A stretch of DNA of 64,000 bases, taken from the IMG/VR virus record IMGVR_UViG_3300044635_002180, positions 52,216-116,215 of that record, one strand, 5' to 3'. The position numbers were made by a program, and so were the translations under genes. The notes below the pieces were generated by a model. The model had not been told where the DNA came from. It worked only from the letters and a program-made list of their open reading frames with translations, and made no database searches. The DNA comes from a virus. The stretch's first letter is position 1. The number at the start of each line of letters is the position of its first letter. Positions 8,660 through 17,660 of the stretch are shown piece after piece.

Positions 8660-9098
8660 GCAAATGCTTTTCAGTGATGATGAGAAACTCATAACCAATG
8701 CTTTGTGCATACTTTTTTGCAGCTTCCCACTTGCTATTGTTGATGAGCCACGTTGCATTCTCATACAAAATGGTTGATTCCTTTTTGTTGCCATGCTTTG
8801 AAGGTGGTTTTGTTTGACATTCTGGCTTTATTTCAACCAAATATTTTTTTATTGCATCACCTTCTTTAATTACAACAACATTGTCAATGAAATACCTGTG
8901 CATTTTGCGATCAATGGGGCTCATGTATGGAACAACAACAGACTCACTACTCCATTTGAGTACATTGGGATTTTTATCACACCACCTCATGAATCGCAAC
9001 TCCATGCCTGATCTATAAAAAGGCATGCCATTGCCAATGTACTTTTGTGCATTAACAGGTTTGTAGAAATTTTGCTTGTATTGTTGCTTGGCTTTCAT
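8655..9098 (-). CDS. 4: Head completion protein gp4-like
   Basis: 147 aa, matching T4 gp4 (about 150 aa). Diagnostic motifs run the whole length: YRSGMELRFMRWCDKNPNVL (28-47), VVPYMSPIDRKMHRYFIDNV, a YLVEIKPECQT nuclease-like strand, and WEAAKKYAQSIGYEFLIITE at the end. The protein has the look of a PD-(D/E)XK-type nuclease fold (D in YFID, E-x-K in VEIKP). In T4, gp4 acts on packaged DNA ends during head completion. It overlaps the 3' end of the preceding homing endonuclease gene by 47 nt yet has its own late promoter, which suggests that the endonuclease gene inserted next to an older transcription unit. Confidence 0.85.
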   Translation of the reverse strand: MKAKQQYKQNFYKPVNAQKYIGNGMPFYRSGMELRFMRWCDKNPNVLKWSSESVVVPYMSPIDRKMHRYFIDNVVVIKEGDAIKKYLVEIKPECQTKPPSKHGNKKESTILYENATWLINNSKWEAAKKYAQSIGYEFLIITEKHLP

Positions 9099-10872
9099 TG
9101 TGTGTATTTATATACTCAAATACCATGTGTCCGCAGTCCCAGATTCTTCTCCAACCCCGCTGCATCATAATCTGCAATTCAGTTAATTTAGCATCATAGC
9201 CCTGTTTTACAAGTTTATGTTTTTGGAAATTAGATCTGTGCATCACTGTTTTTGTATCAGTGTACCAATAAGCAGCATTTGTCGTCTTAATATGTTTAAA
9301 TCCTAATGTGGTGTAAAACGAACCATCTTTGCAGTATCTTAAATCAGCATATGTTGTTACTTTTTCAACATTGTAATTTCTTAAAAAATGTTTGAACAGT
9401 TTAGATGCTCCACCAATTACAATTGTGTTGAGTTTGCAGCAAAATCTTATGAGCTCAAATGTTTTATTTCTTGTTATTTTGCGGTTACCAAACGTCATCA
9501 TTGCAACCATTTCTCCGTTATGCATTAAAGCTAGGGCAATCTGCGAATTATCATTGCCTTGAATGTGATTTGCATTTAAAAAATCTTTTTTTTGCATTTT
9601 TGTTGCTATTATTACTTTGCAGTTGCGTGCATATATTCTACTCTGCAATGCATTTAATCTACTTCGCAACATTGACTTAACAATTTCTTGCTTGTTTACC
9701 CATTCATTTTCAAAAATTTGAACTAAGTGTATATTATTTTGCATGCATAGCTTGCGCTTATTCAAATGCTTACATTTATTGTGTTGCTCCTCGTCAATGT
9801 TGTTGGGAAAATTGGAACCAAAGCTATGCCACAACAACCCATGAAATTCAATGCCCACATTTTTTTGTGGTATAAACACATCAATTTCTAATTTCTTGCT
9901 ACTTGTTAAACCTTTGTAAGAATTGACAACTTCTAAACTACAATCTTGCTGCAAAAAGTTCGCTACTTCTATTTCCAGCCTTGATGTACCTGTAGCTACA
10001 TTGTTGCATTTAGCACAAAAAACATCTTTCCAACGAGCATTTGTTAAGCGACGAAGCAGTATTGATCCACAGGCATTACATTTGAGGTGATACTCCTGTT
10101 GCTGATGGCTATTTACATCATTTAAAACAGAAAAATTTTGTTGCTCAACAGCATTTTTTATAATTTTTAATTTTGCTTTGTTTTTGTGCTGTTGTGAGCT
10201 TGAAGCATTATATCCCCTCAAAAAATTACAGTACTTTGCTTTTATGCTTGCATCATAACAACAAACAGCTGGTTGAGTGTTGTGATATAGCAAGTAGAAG
10301 CGTTCACTCCAATTAATGCTATCAATGTCTTCGTATAAAAGGTGGTGCTGTGTGTGTTGTAGTATGCTGCAGCAGACATCAACATTTTCTTTTAATATAG
10401 CAGTGTTAATAAACGCATGCAGTCTTCCATAATTTGTCTTTATTAATCTATCCTGTATAAATTCAAAACACTCACCACACTGCTTCAATATATATTCTTT
10501 GTTTTTGTAGATGTTAATGAAGTTTTGTTTGATACTATTTTTGGAAGCTTTTAGTTTTGCTGATAATTTATGTGCGTCAACTGTTTTTAGTCTTGCCCCA
10601 TTTTGCTTGCCTGATGCAATTGCAAATCTGTGCTTATTATTTAGCCATGACAGCGGCAGATTTGTTATTGGACAAATGGGTTGTTGTGTGATGTTGTTGG
10701 TGATGCAATATATGCGCGCAGCAATGCAGGCTCTATCATCTAAAAAATTTGTTGCTTTGATTATATCATTATATAGTTGTGATTTTTTGAACCACCCCTG
10801 CCTTATTACAGCAGCATTTAATTTACCACTTTTGTTGTAGAGCTGTGTCTTAATTTCGTCACATATTTGCAT
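9052..10872 (-). CDS. VSR-like (PD-(D/E)XK) homing endonuclease, freestanding
   Basis: 606 aa from the ATG at 10870-10872, chosen because a late promoter octamer ends exactly 5 nt before it; an in-frame GTG 15 nt upstream lies inside the octamer. Two zinc-ribbon motifs (CPIC-like CPITNLP near residue 64, then CNACGSIL...CAKCNN near 270-290) precede a nuclease core: LEIDVFIPQKNVGIEFHGLL, then HLNKRKLCMQNNIHLVQIFE and ENEW. This is the arrangement of VSR-like homing endonucleases of phages. The C-terminal part (about 430-600) looks like an acetyltransferase-type or DNA-contact domain (MVAMMTFGNR, CCKLNTIVIGGASKLFKHF). It is inserted between sheath and gp4 genes, so it is read as a mobile gene. 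Confidence 0.7.
   Translation of the reverse strand: MQICDEIKTQLYNKSGKLNAAVIRQGWFKKSQLYNDIIKATNFLDDRACIAARIYCITNNITQQPICPITNLPLSWLNNKHRFAIASGKQNGARLKTVDAHKLSAKLKASKNSIKQNFINIYKNKEYILKQCGECFEFIQDRLIKTNYGRLHAFINTAILKENVDVCCSILQHTQHHLLYEDIDSINWSERFYLLYHNTQPAVCCYDASIKAKYCNFLRGYNASSSQQHKNKAKLKIIKNAVEQQNFSVLNDVNSHQQQEYHLKCNACGSILLRRLTNARWKDVFCAKCNNVATGTSRLEIEVANFLQQDCSLEVVNSYKGLTSSKKLEIDVFIPQKNVGIEFHGLLWHSFGSNFPNNIDEEQHNKCKHLNKRKLCMQNNIHLVQIFENEWVNKQEIVKSMLRSRLNALQSRIYARNCKVIIATKMQKKDFLNANHIQGNDNSQIALALMHNGEMVAMMTFGNRKITRNKTFELIRFCCKLNTIVIGGASKLFKHFLRNYNVEKVTTYADLRYCKDGSFYTTLGFKHIKTTNAAYWYTDTKTVMHRSNFQKHKLVKQGYDAKLTELQIMMQRGWRRIWDCGHMVFEYINTHNESQATIQAKFLQTC
9105..9112 (-). promoter_or_regulatory. 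Late promoter, TATAAATA, 6 nt before ATG
   Basis: Minus strand reads TATAAATA-CACACA-ATG at 9098; the promoter lies inside the 3' end of the preceding gene. Confidence 0.75.
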
Positions 10873-10877
10873 ATTAC

Positions 10878-10885
10878 TATTTATC
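10878..10885 (-). promoter_or_regulatory. Late promoter, GATAAATA, 5 nt before ATG
   Basis: Minus strand reads GATAAATA-GTAAT-ATG at 10872 and decides the start of the homing endonuclease. Confidence 0.75.
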
Positions 10886-10914
10886 ACATATTATAAAGAA
10901 ATCATAACGAAAGC

Positions 10915-10954
10915 AAAAAAAAAGGAGGAGTAGCGCAACGCTACTCCCCCTTTT
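10915..10954 (-). terminator. Rho-independent terminator after the sheath gene
   Basis: On the minus strand a 9-bp stem GGAGTAGCG / CGCTACTCC with a 3-nt loop is followed by CTCC and nine T. It lies 8 nt after the sheath stop codon, and insulates the sheath transcript from the homing endonuclease. Confidence 0.85.
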
Positions 10955-10961
10955 AAGTAGC

Positions 10962-13370
10962 TTATCGCAATATTTCTTGGAAATTAGCACTAGTGCGCGT
11001 AGCATGGAAGTTTACCAAGATGAACTCTGCGGTGCGCACTGGCTTGATATATATATCAATAACCAATTCATTTGCATCAATGACAGAGGGCGGATTATTA
11101 CGGTCATCGCAAATCAACAAGTAATCATAAATGCCTTGATTGACTGTATTGGCTTTTGCAGCTTCAAATATTGGTGTTAAATCATCCACAACACGGGTGC
11201 GTGTGTACAATGAATTTGGCTCAAACACATAATAGCGTGCAATTGCTTTGGTTTGCTTCTCAAGCAAGATGAACAATCTACGAACATTCACTCGATCAAA
11301 AGCACTTGGAGTGCGCTGCATGGTTTTTTGACCATAAATTACAATGCCTTCTCTTACAAATTGCGCAATTGGATTTAGATTAAACTTATACAAGTCATCA
11401 CGCTGCTTTTGATTAGGCGCAATTGCAATGTCGTCAACGCCTTGCACCAAACCACGAGTGAAACCAGCAGGTGCAGACCAATAAGCAAAGTTTCTATCAG
11501 AACGTGCATAATCTGCTGCTACAATGCCAGAGAATGGCACCCACACATTGGTTTGTGAATAAGCATCATTAACACGAGCCCAGTTTGCATATGCTGCAGC
11601 ATAGCTTGTGTTAGCAAGCTCAAATTGATGGCGCAGTGGTGAGAACACGTGCTCAGACCAGCTCTTGGTTGAATCGCTGAGTGTTTTGGTGTTGTTGCCT
11701 GTTACAAGAATATGACGAATTGGATCAGCAATGAAGATGTGGTCCATTCTATCTTTTGCAAATTCAGCAAACAAGCTAAACACTGTGTTGTAGTTGCCTC
11801 TCAAGTCATATTTAGAATCACTTGGTGCAGTATAATTGAGAGTAGTTTGGAGATATCCAAGAGCAGTACTCAAATTGCTGTTCATGAGTGTATCATCATA
11901 ATATGCAACTCCTGCTGCGCACAATGTAGCATGAATTGTACCCAATCCTGCTTCAACAGTAACATCAAGATCATACAACTCATCATTTTCAACCAATTCA
12001 AGTGCACGTGTTATTTTGCCAGGAATGCTGCCAATGGTTTTGGTAGTTGGTGTAGGATCAATGTATGCACCAGCAGCCATGAGTACGTCAGCTGTACCGC
12101 TGAAGTTTGCAGCAAGAGCTGTTTGTGCAGCAGCATATGCACCATTGTTGAGCCCAATTGTTCCAGAGATTTGCTGAAACGTAGCAAGTGTGCTCAATTG
12201 TTTGGAAAGCTCATCTGTAAGCAATCTGATGCTCTTGGAAGGAATGCCATTTGCATCAAGCCATGTTGATGAGGTGCGGTTGGAGATGTAATCATTCACC
12301 ATCACTTTGATGTTGCGTGATGAATTTTCCACTTCTGTACCAATGAATGCAGAAACAATTGGACCACCATTCTCTGGAGTGCGCTGACGGTAGAAATCTA
12401 CGCTGCTTGCATATTTTTCTTCAAGAACATAATCAAGCATTGTTGTTTCTGGTGAGTAAATGCTTTGACGAAGCTTGAATACACCAAGTGTAAGATAATC
12501 ATTGAACTGATTTGTACCAATGTTGAATGATGCAGCATTTTCAAGCACTTGAGAAAGTGTTCCATTGGATGCTGCAGTTCCAGACAGTGCAAAGTTGAGT
12601 CTTGCAAGAGGGATTGTGGTGAGTACATCTGCACTTCCAGCTGTTCCTGCTGTGTTGACTGTAGCAGCAGTGATGATGCCATCAAAATCAGTGGCTGGAT
12701 TTGCATTGGAGTTGTCAATGACGCCAACATAATAGCCTTCATATCTATCATTGATGGTGGTTTGAGCATCATTAAAAATAACGATGCCGGCTTTGCCGAA
12801 ATCGCTAATGCTTGTAATGCTAGCAGCAGCACTACCAGTCATTGATGTTGTTGACCAGTTGAATGCCTCGCCATTGATGCATGAAAGATATTGTGCTTTG
12901 GTGAGTGTAAAATGCTTTGGCTTGCCAAGAACATATGCGTCAACACCAGATGCAGCAAGTGTATTTACAATGCCGCCTGTGCCAGAGATTGCAGAGGATG
13001 AAGATCCTGCAGCAGCAATGGTTACAGGATTGCCAGATACAGCAACCACGGGATAAACAACTGCGCTGTATTGAGAACCAAATCCATCACCATTGCCAGC
13101 ACCATATGGCAAGCGGTTTACTAAAATGCTTGCACCTGTTCCAATGAGTGGTTTTACAGAATAGTAAAAATAACGCTCTGCAGCATTGGTTGGTGTGCCG
13201 TAAATTTGTTCAAATTCAGAAAGTGAAGAGATGGAGATTACTTCATCAGTTGGACCTTTGCTAGCAAAGCCAGTGATGAATACATCAGTTCCAAAAACAT
13301 TTGCCTGAATTGCTGATTCATCGATTTCATTGATTTGTACCCCAGGGGAGTTGATAATTCTTGATGCCAT
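10962..13370 (-). CDS. 18: Tail sheath protein gp18
   Basis: 802 aa (T4 gp18 is 659 aa). It starts with the typical sheath N-terminus (SPGVQINEID at 8-17, then TDVFITGFASKGPTDEVISI) and ends with the conserved C-terminal domain (KQRDDLYKFNLNPIAQFVREG, YGQKTMQRTPSAFDRVNVRR, then FEPNSLYTRTRV and the interlocking final strand). The sheath contracts around the tube during DNA injection. The additional length lies in the surface-exposed middle region rich in A/S/T/G (about 80-280). It has a consensus TATAAATA late promoter and a strong terminator immediately downstream, forming a monocistronic late unit. Confidence 0.95.
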   Translation of the reverse strand: MASRIINSPGVQINEIDESAIQANVFGTDVFITGFASKGPTDEVISISSLSEFEQIYGTPTNAAERYFYYSVKPLIGTGASILVNRLPYGAGNGDGFGSQYSAVVYPVVAVSGNPVTIAAAGSSSSAISGTGGIVNTLAASGVDAYVLGKPKHFTLTKAQYLSCINGEAFNWSTTSMTGSAAASITSISDFGKAGIVIFNDAQTTINDRYEGYYVGVIDNSNANPATDFDGIITAATVNTAGTAGSADVLTTIPLARLNFALSGTAASNGTLSQVLENAASFNIGTNQFNDYLTLGVFKLRQSIYSPETTMLDYVLEEKYASSVDFYRQRTPENGGPIVSAFIGTEVENSSRNIKVMVNDYISNRTSSTWLDANGIPSKSIRLLTDELSKQLSTLATFQQISGTIGLNNGAYAAAQTALAANFSGTADVLMAAGAYIDPTPTTKTIGSIPGKITRALELVENDELYDLDVTVEAGLGTIHATLCAAGVAYYDDTLMNSNLSTALGYLQTTLNYTAPSDSKYDLRGNYNTVFSLFAEFAKDRMDHIFIADPIRHILVTGNNTKTLSDSTKSWSEHVFSPLRHQFELANTSYAAAYANWARVNDAYSQTNVWVPFSGIVAADYARSDRNFAYWSAPAGFTRGLVQGVDDIAIAPNQKQRDDLYKFNLNPIAQFVREGIVIYGQKTMQRTPSAFDRVNVRRLFILLEKQTKAIARYYVFEPNSLYTRTRVVDDLTPIFEAAKANTVNQGIYDYLLICDDRNNPPSVIDANELVIDIYIKPVRTAEFILVNFHATRTSANFQEILR

Positions 13371-13375
13371 GCTTG

Positions 13376-13383
13376 TATTTATA
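13376..13383 (-). promoter_or_regulatory. Late promoter, TATAAATA, 5 nt before ATG
   Basis: Minus strand reads TATAAATA-CAAGC-ATG at 13370; full T4 consensus octamer before the sheath gene. Confidence 0.85.
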
Positions 13384-13401
13384 GAAAATCCAGCACCATT
13401 T

Positions 13402-13986
13402 TTATACTAGCGTGCATGTTATATTGGAAAAAACGAATTCAAAAGAGCTAGTTATTTCTTTGCTGTCTTGATAATTCCAATTTATGCTGCCTAATTTTGT
13501 TGGAAATGCATTGTGGTAATTAAATTTTACAATGTTGTTGTTGAATTCATCTTTTGCATACAATGTAAAAATTGTTGCATATTCATCAAGCACAGCGCCA
13601 TCTTTGGCCAGATTTCTTGCATTGATAATTTCGCCGGTGGCACCTTCTTTTTCATCTCTCATGGCATTAAGCCATTGATAAATCACCCAATAATTTGAAA
13701 ATTGATTATCAATGGTGAAATTTAATGTTGATGCTGGAAAAGAAGATCTGTTGTGTGAAGATACATAAATTGTGCTGCCTGCATAGCGCGTTTCAATGGC
13801 CGGCACTGTAATTTCAGGCACAACAACACCAAAAACAGAAAACTGCATGGATTCCAGGTTGATGGTGCGATTGTTGCGATTAAACTTATCATTGATGCTT
13901 TTTAGAGCAGGTGGCAAATTCAACACCATGGTGAATTTGTCAATGCGTGATTTGTTAAAGGGGGCTTGTTTGTTATCAATGCTCAT
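13402..13986 (-). CDS. Tube-fold tail protein (gp19-like paralogue)
   Basis: 194 aa from the ATG at 13984-13986, fixed by a TATAAATA octamer 5 nt upstream; an in-frame alternative 24 nt further upstream lies in front of the promoter. Strand-loop pattern matches tube proteins: MQFSVFGVVVPEITVPAIET, YVSSHNRSSFPASTLNFTID, a helical YWVIYQWLNAMRDEKEGATG, and FEFVFSNITCTLV at the end. It lies between terminase and sheath, the region where T4 has 18-19 adjacent. Either this or the protein at 7207-7755 is the main tube subunit; the other may be a tail terminator or baseplate tube protein. Confidence 0.55.
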   Translation of the reverse strand: MSIDNKQAPFNKSRIDKFTMVLNLPPALKSINDKFNRNNRTINLESMQFSVFGVVVPEITVPAIETRYAGSTIYVSSHNRSSFPASTLNFTIDNQFSNYWVIYQWLNAMRDEKEGATGEIINARNLAKDGAVLDEYATIFTLYAKDEFNNNIVKFNYHNAFPTKLGSINWNYQDSKEITSSFEFVFSNITCTLV

Positions 13987-13991
13987 GTTGC

Positions 13992-13999
13992 TATTTATA
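13992..13999 (-). promoter_or_regulatory. Late promoter, TATAAATA, 5 nt before ATG
   Basis: Minus strand reads TATAAATA-GCAAC-ATG at 13986; lies inside the end of the terminase gene. Confidence 0.85.
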
Positions 14000-16763
14000 A
14001 GATTTCCCAACCTTGCAGTTCCATATCAGCTAAATCATCATCTTTGCTTGTTGTGGCGCCAAACGCAATGGGCAGCGTTGCTGAATCTTTGTAACGCTCT
14101 GCTGTCATCATTTCAAGCCATGCCCCTGGTGAATTTATGAGGCGGTCTTTTTTTGTAAAGTATGTGAGGCCAAAATCCATGGGTTTGAGCTTGCTGGGCT
14201 TGCCATTATCATCCGTTTCTTCCACTTCAAAGTATTGATTGCATATGCCAAATTGCTTGTCATTGTCTAAAATTACCAATGCCCACACCAATGCCATGAC
14301 ACAGTCATCTGTACCATTGCCACGAGCACTCCATGTGCCATTGGGTTTGCGTACAAAATCTTTGAGTTCTATGAGTGTGCTCATGTCATTGAATTTAACA
14401 CATTTGAGAACATTCACCCAATATCTCATGTTGAGCACACCACGTTGTTTGGTGTTGGTATGCGCAATTACACCCAAGAATTCTTTTTTGCGGCCAGCTA
14501 ATTCAGCACCATAACTCACAATGTTTTCGTAATTGTGATTGGCTCTCAAGTTTTCCACCACAATTTGTCCACAACTGTTGCGCTCAACCAACACAAGTGG
14601 TTTACCCCATTGCGTTAATACTTCATTTAACTTGACTGTAAACTGAGCTGGTGCAATTGCATTGTCTCTGTAGATGGCCACCTGTTCAATGTTGGTCAAA
14701 TCAGTTACATCCAAAATTTGTATCACTGAATAGTTTTGTCCTACACCCTCTGCCACATCAACACCGGCTATGTATATGCGATCTTCTTCTGGACTTCTCC
14801 AAATCTTGTATGATTCACCATCCAGCATAATTTCTGGATCGCTGCAATATTTTTTGAGTTTTTCAAAAGTTTCAATGTCAATGGATGATTCACCTTTGTG
14901 ATGAAAAGTGCAATTATATTCCTGCTCAAACGCTTCAATGCTGCCAATTTGTTTGATTTGACTTTGTTTCCACTTTTCATCTCGGCCTGGCACAGCATCC
15001 CATTTAATGGTCATGGTGCTGAAGTCATTTTGGCTTTTTATTGCTCCATCATACAGTTGATAGAACAAATTGTCTGTTCCATTGGGAGTAGATGCAATCA
15101 ATACTTTGGATGTTTTGGAGCGAGAAATTGTGGGCCACACAGAACGCCAAAAATCTTCCATGATGGATGGAGGATCAATGAAAGCCAACTCATCCAGCAG
15201 CAAAACGTTGAGGGATTGACCACGTGCAGCAGATCCGGTGGTGGTGGAAATACCAACACGAGATCCATTGTCTAATGTCATGCTGGTTTTTCCATATTCT
15301 TGCACACCAGGTTTGAGCCAGTTGGGCAACTGCTCGTATGCAAGTCGTACTCTTCTGAATATTTCAATGGCTGTGCTTTCTTTGTTTGCAACAATGAGAA
15401 TATTTTGATCTTGATTGAAGCTTGCTACCCACAATGCATATATGCAAAGTAGTGTTGTGTTGTGAGTGGGTATGTATTGCTTGCCGCAAAGGTATAGACT
15501 ATCCGGACTGTCCACAGTTATGCAGCGAACAGGCACTGATTCTATAACTTCCACACTTTTAATATAATGCCATTGCGATCTATATTTTGATTGAACAACT
15601 TGTGGTTTACATTTTATGCGCTGTTTCTTAAACGGTAAATTACAGACATATTCAATTGGCTTAAACGTAATACTCTTACACTCAGAGCATTTCACACCAT
15701 CTAATGTAGGGGTGTATTGTTTCGTTGTTACTTTATAACCAAGACTTTCAACTAACTCCTTAACTTGATCAACCAGCTTTAGATTAGTATTGTAAAACTG
15801 GCAAGTGCCATCAGGCATTATATATCCATCACTATCTACTAATCCCATGAGTAGTCTCAATCTTTGAGATCTAGAACTTCTCATATAAACTGCAGGTATG
15901 TGTTTATTATCTGTTAAGTTTTCCTTTTTAAGAATTGATGTTAGACTTTTTGTGTGTGGTGAATCATTTGAAGAAATTCTCAATGAAAAAACATCAGTAT
16001 TGTACTCATTAACAGTAAGTTTATCAAACTGTGCTTGATCGGCATTAAGTATTTTAACTATATCTTCTAAATCTCTCTTGCCTACAGTGATGTATCCTCC
16101 TGAGCTAGCACCATCGCCTAACCAAAGCCCCAAAACATATGGATCAATAGGCAGCATTTTTTCTTCACAATCAATTCCAGCTATGCACGTTGGAATTCTA
16201 TGGTTAGGCTCATTCCACTTTGTTTGTGTATTGAATATTTCTTGCGTTGTTTTAATAGATCCAGCAATCTTACCTCTTTCATTTTTTGCTTGTGTAAACC
16301 AAAGGTGATCTGCATCAGCAATAATAATTTCACCATTATCAAATGTTAATTTGAAGCATTTTCTATTGTATAATATATCATGTGCCATGGTGACATTACA
16401 TGTTTTTCCGTCTAAACCATAAACTTTATCACCGACTTTCAGTTCTCCCATAGTTGTCCATCCTGTTGGTGTAGGAATTGGTGTATCTAATGCAAGTGCC
16501 TTGCCCAACTGTCTAGATGTCAGCAGAATATTGTAGCGATTGTCTCGCAGCATTCTTAGTGCATCTTTTTGGTATTTGTACAACTCAATTATGACCCGCC
16601 CTTTGTCTGGATCAATGATGTAAAAATAATTTTCAGCAAAAAACAATAAATTCTGTGCGCACTTTTTTAAATCACGCACCATTTGCGGTGTATATTCATA
16701 TTCTGCTGTGCTGGTGGGCAGATTTGGGTTGTTGAGATAAAACTCTCTACTTTTTGATGGCAT
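13995..16763 (-). CDS. 17: Terminase large subunit gp17, interrupted by an in-frame intein
   Basis: 922 aa precursor; without the 347-aa intein (residues 89-435) the mature protein is 575 aa, close to T4 gp17 (610 aa). The N-terminal ATPase drives DNA into the prohead: Walker A is SRQLGK (83-88) joined after splicing to TT, Walker B is VLLLDELAF. The C-terminal RNase H-like nuclease cuts concatemers; its motif is IYIAGVDVAEG, followed by LVERNSCGQ and a late acidic segment GTDDCVMALVWA. The start follows an imperfect late octamer (TGTAAATA, 7 nt). Insertion of the intein directly behind the Walker A lysine is a site used by many terminase inteins. The gene is divergent from the acidic plus-strand gene at 16799. 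Confidence 0.95.
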   Translation of the reverse strand: MPSKSREFYLNNPNLPTSTAEYEYTPQMVRDLKKCAQNLLFFAENYFYIIDPDKGRVIIELYKYQKDALRMLRDNRYNILLTSRQLGKALALDTPIPTPTGWTTMGELKVGDKVYGLDGKTCNVTMAHDILYNRKCFKLTFDNGEIIIADADHLWFTQAKNERGKIAGSIKTTQEIFNTQTKWNEPNHRIPTCIAGIDCEEKMLPIDPYVLGLWLGDGASSGGYITVGKRDLEDIVKILNADQAQFDKLTVNEYNTDVFSLRISSNDSPHTKSLTSILKKENLTDNKHIPAVYMRSSRSQRLRLLMGLVDSDGYIMPDGTCQFYNTNLKLVDQVKELVESLGYKVTTKQYTPTLDGVKCSECKSITFKPIEYVCNLPFKKQRIKCKPQVVQSKYRSQWHYIKSVEVIESVPVRCITVDSPDSLYLCGKQYIPTHNTTLLCIYALWVASFNQDQNILIVANKESTAIEIFRRVRLAYEQLPNWLKPGVQEYGKTSMTLDNGSRVGISTTTGSAARGQSLNVLLLDELAFIDPPSIMEDFWRSVWPTISRSKTSKVLIASTPNGTDNLFYQLYDGAIKSQNDFSTMTIKWDAVPGRDEKWKQSQIKQIGSIEAFEQEYNCTFHHKGESSIDIETFEKLKKYCSDPEIMLDGESYKIWRSPEEDRIYIAGVDVAEGVGQNYSVIQILDVTDLTNIEQVAIYRDNAIAPAQFTVKLNEVLTQWGKPLVLVERNSCGQIVVENLRANHNYENIVSYGAELAGRKKEFLGVIAHTNTKQRGVLNMRYWVNVLKCVKFNDMSTLIELKDFVRKPNGTWSARGNGTDDCVMALVWALVILDNDKQFGICNQYFEVEETDDNGKPSKLKPMDFGLTYFTKKDRLINSPGAWLEMMTAERYKDSATLPIAFGATTSKDDDLADMELQGWEIL
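15459..16499 (-). mobile_element. Class 3-type intein with LAGLIDADG endonuclease in terminase
   Basis: Residues 89-435 of the precursor, between extein SRQLGK and TTLLCIY. It begins with Ala, not Cys or Ser (ALDTPIPTPTGWTTMGELKVGD, block A), has Trp155 in block B (ADADHLWFTQ), Cys414 in block F (VRCITVDSPDSLYLCG) and Thr433 in block G (YIPTHN), with Thr as the +1 extein residue. The W-C-T set with a non-nucleophilic first residue defines class 3 inteins, where the block F Cys starts splicing. Two LAGLIDADG motifs (LGLWLGDGAS at 211-220, LLMGLVDSDGY at 305-315) show an apparently intact homing endonuclease. Boundaries come from the block motifs and the intact Walker A after removal. Confidence 0.9.
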
Positions 16764-16770
16764 GCATGTT

Positions 16771-16778
16771 TATTTACA
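16771..16778 (-). promoter_or_regulatory. Weak late promoter candidate, TGTAAATA, 7 nt before terminase ATG
   Basis: Minus strand reads TGTAAATA-AACATGC-ATG at 16763. One of only two cases with 7-nt spacing and off consensus at position 2. Confidence 0.45.
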
Positions 16779-16785
16779 TGATGTA

Positions 16786-16793
16786 CATAAATA
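16786..16793 (+). promoter_or_regulatory. Late promoter, CATAAATA, 5 nt before ATG
   Basis: Plus strand reads CATAAATA-ATCGC-ATG at 16799; back to back with the terminase promoter, 7 nt apart. Confidence 0.8.
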
Positions 16794-16798
16794 ATCGC

Positions 16799-17593
16799 AT
16801 GCAACACAAAAAAGCTAAAAAGCCTATGATGGGTAACAAGCGCGGCAAAGGTGCACAAAATTTGCCACTCATGAAATCAAAAAAACCACTTGCCTCAACA
16901 GAAGCAATGGCATTTGACAAGCGCGGAGGTCCTGAACATGTGCAAGGCCTGAACAAAGCAATTGAGCCAACCAGCAAAAAAAATCTTTATTCTCCTGAAA
17001 AATTTTCTTTAGGAGTTGAAAAAGCTAATATCACAGCACTAAATAGAAGTATGACTAACAAATCTGCTTTTGATACTCTTTACGAAGAAGTTATGGACAA
17101 TCCCGCTGATCTCGGCGCCGAACATGAAGATCTTGATGCTCTTGATGTTGATACAGACTCACCTGATGATGACATGGGTGGAGACGAAATTACCATCACA
17201 TTGTCACGCGAACTTGCTCAACAACTTCATGATGCCATCATGGGTCAACTTGAGAGTGGCATGGAAGATGAAATGTCAGATGAAGAACTTGGTGCAGAAG
17301 ATCTTGGCGCAGACATGGGCGATGAAGGTGATGATGAAGATACATTCCCTGAAAGTGTAACTGTTGAGCCAGAACCAAAGCCACTTGGCAACAGAGGCCA
17401 TAAGCTCATGAGCAAAGGCAGCATGAAGGCTGGTGGTACAGTAACTGGCAAATCTGGTGGCAAGCCTGCTACAACTGGAGCCAAAATTACTCTTCAGTCA
17501 GAGCCCAAGGAGCTCAAGCACACAGTCAATGACGGCAAAGGCGGCAAAATGAAAGTCGGTAATTTGCAGCAAGGCAAGAGCCTTTTTGATTGA
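16799..17593 (+). CDS. Acidic protein, possible head core/scaffold or internal virion protein
   Basis: 264 aa from the ATG at 16799, chosen by the late promoter 5 nt upstream. The N-terminus is basic (HKKAKKPMMGNKRGKG), the middle (about 90-195) is very acidic with repeated DDD/EDE/GAE runs and one helix (ITITLSRELAQQLHDAIMGQ), and the C-terminus is Gly/Lys-rich and disordered. No enzyme motif is present. Charge segregation and low complexity are like prohead core or scaffold proteins, but no T4 equivalent is recognised. It is the only plus-strand gene in the minus-strand head-tail cluster and ends at a bidirectional terminator. Confidence 0.55.
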   Translation: MQHKKAKKPMMGNKRGKGAQNLPLMKSKKPLASTEAMAFDKRGGPEHVQGLNKAIEPTSKKNLYSPEKFSLGVEKANITALNRSMTNKSAFDTLYEEVMDNPADLGAEHEDLDALDVDTDSPDDDMGGDEITITLSRELAQQLHDAIMGQLESGMEDEMSDEELGAEDLGADMGDEGDDEDTFPESVTVEPEPKPLGNRGHKLMSKGSMKAGGTVTGKSGGKPATTGAKITLQSEPKELKHTVNDGKGGKMKVGNLQQGKSLFD

Positions 17594-17610
17594 TCAATTA
17601 AACAATAAAT

Positions 17611-17645
17611 AAAAAAAAGCGGAGATTTTTCTCCGCTTTTTTTTG
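17611..17645. terminator. Bidirectional rho-independent terminator
   Basis: Stem AAAGCGGAG / CTCCGCTTT with a 6-nt loop, flanked by eight A upstream and eight T downstream. It works for the plus-strand acidic gene ending at 17593 and for the minus-strand gene ending at 17661. Confidence 0.85.
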
Positions 17646-17660
17646 TGTTTTTTTTATTTT

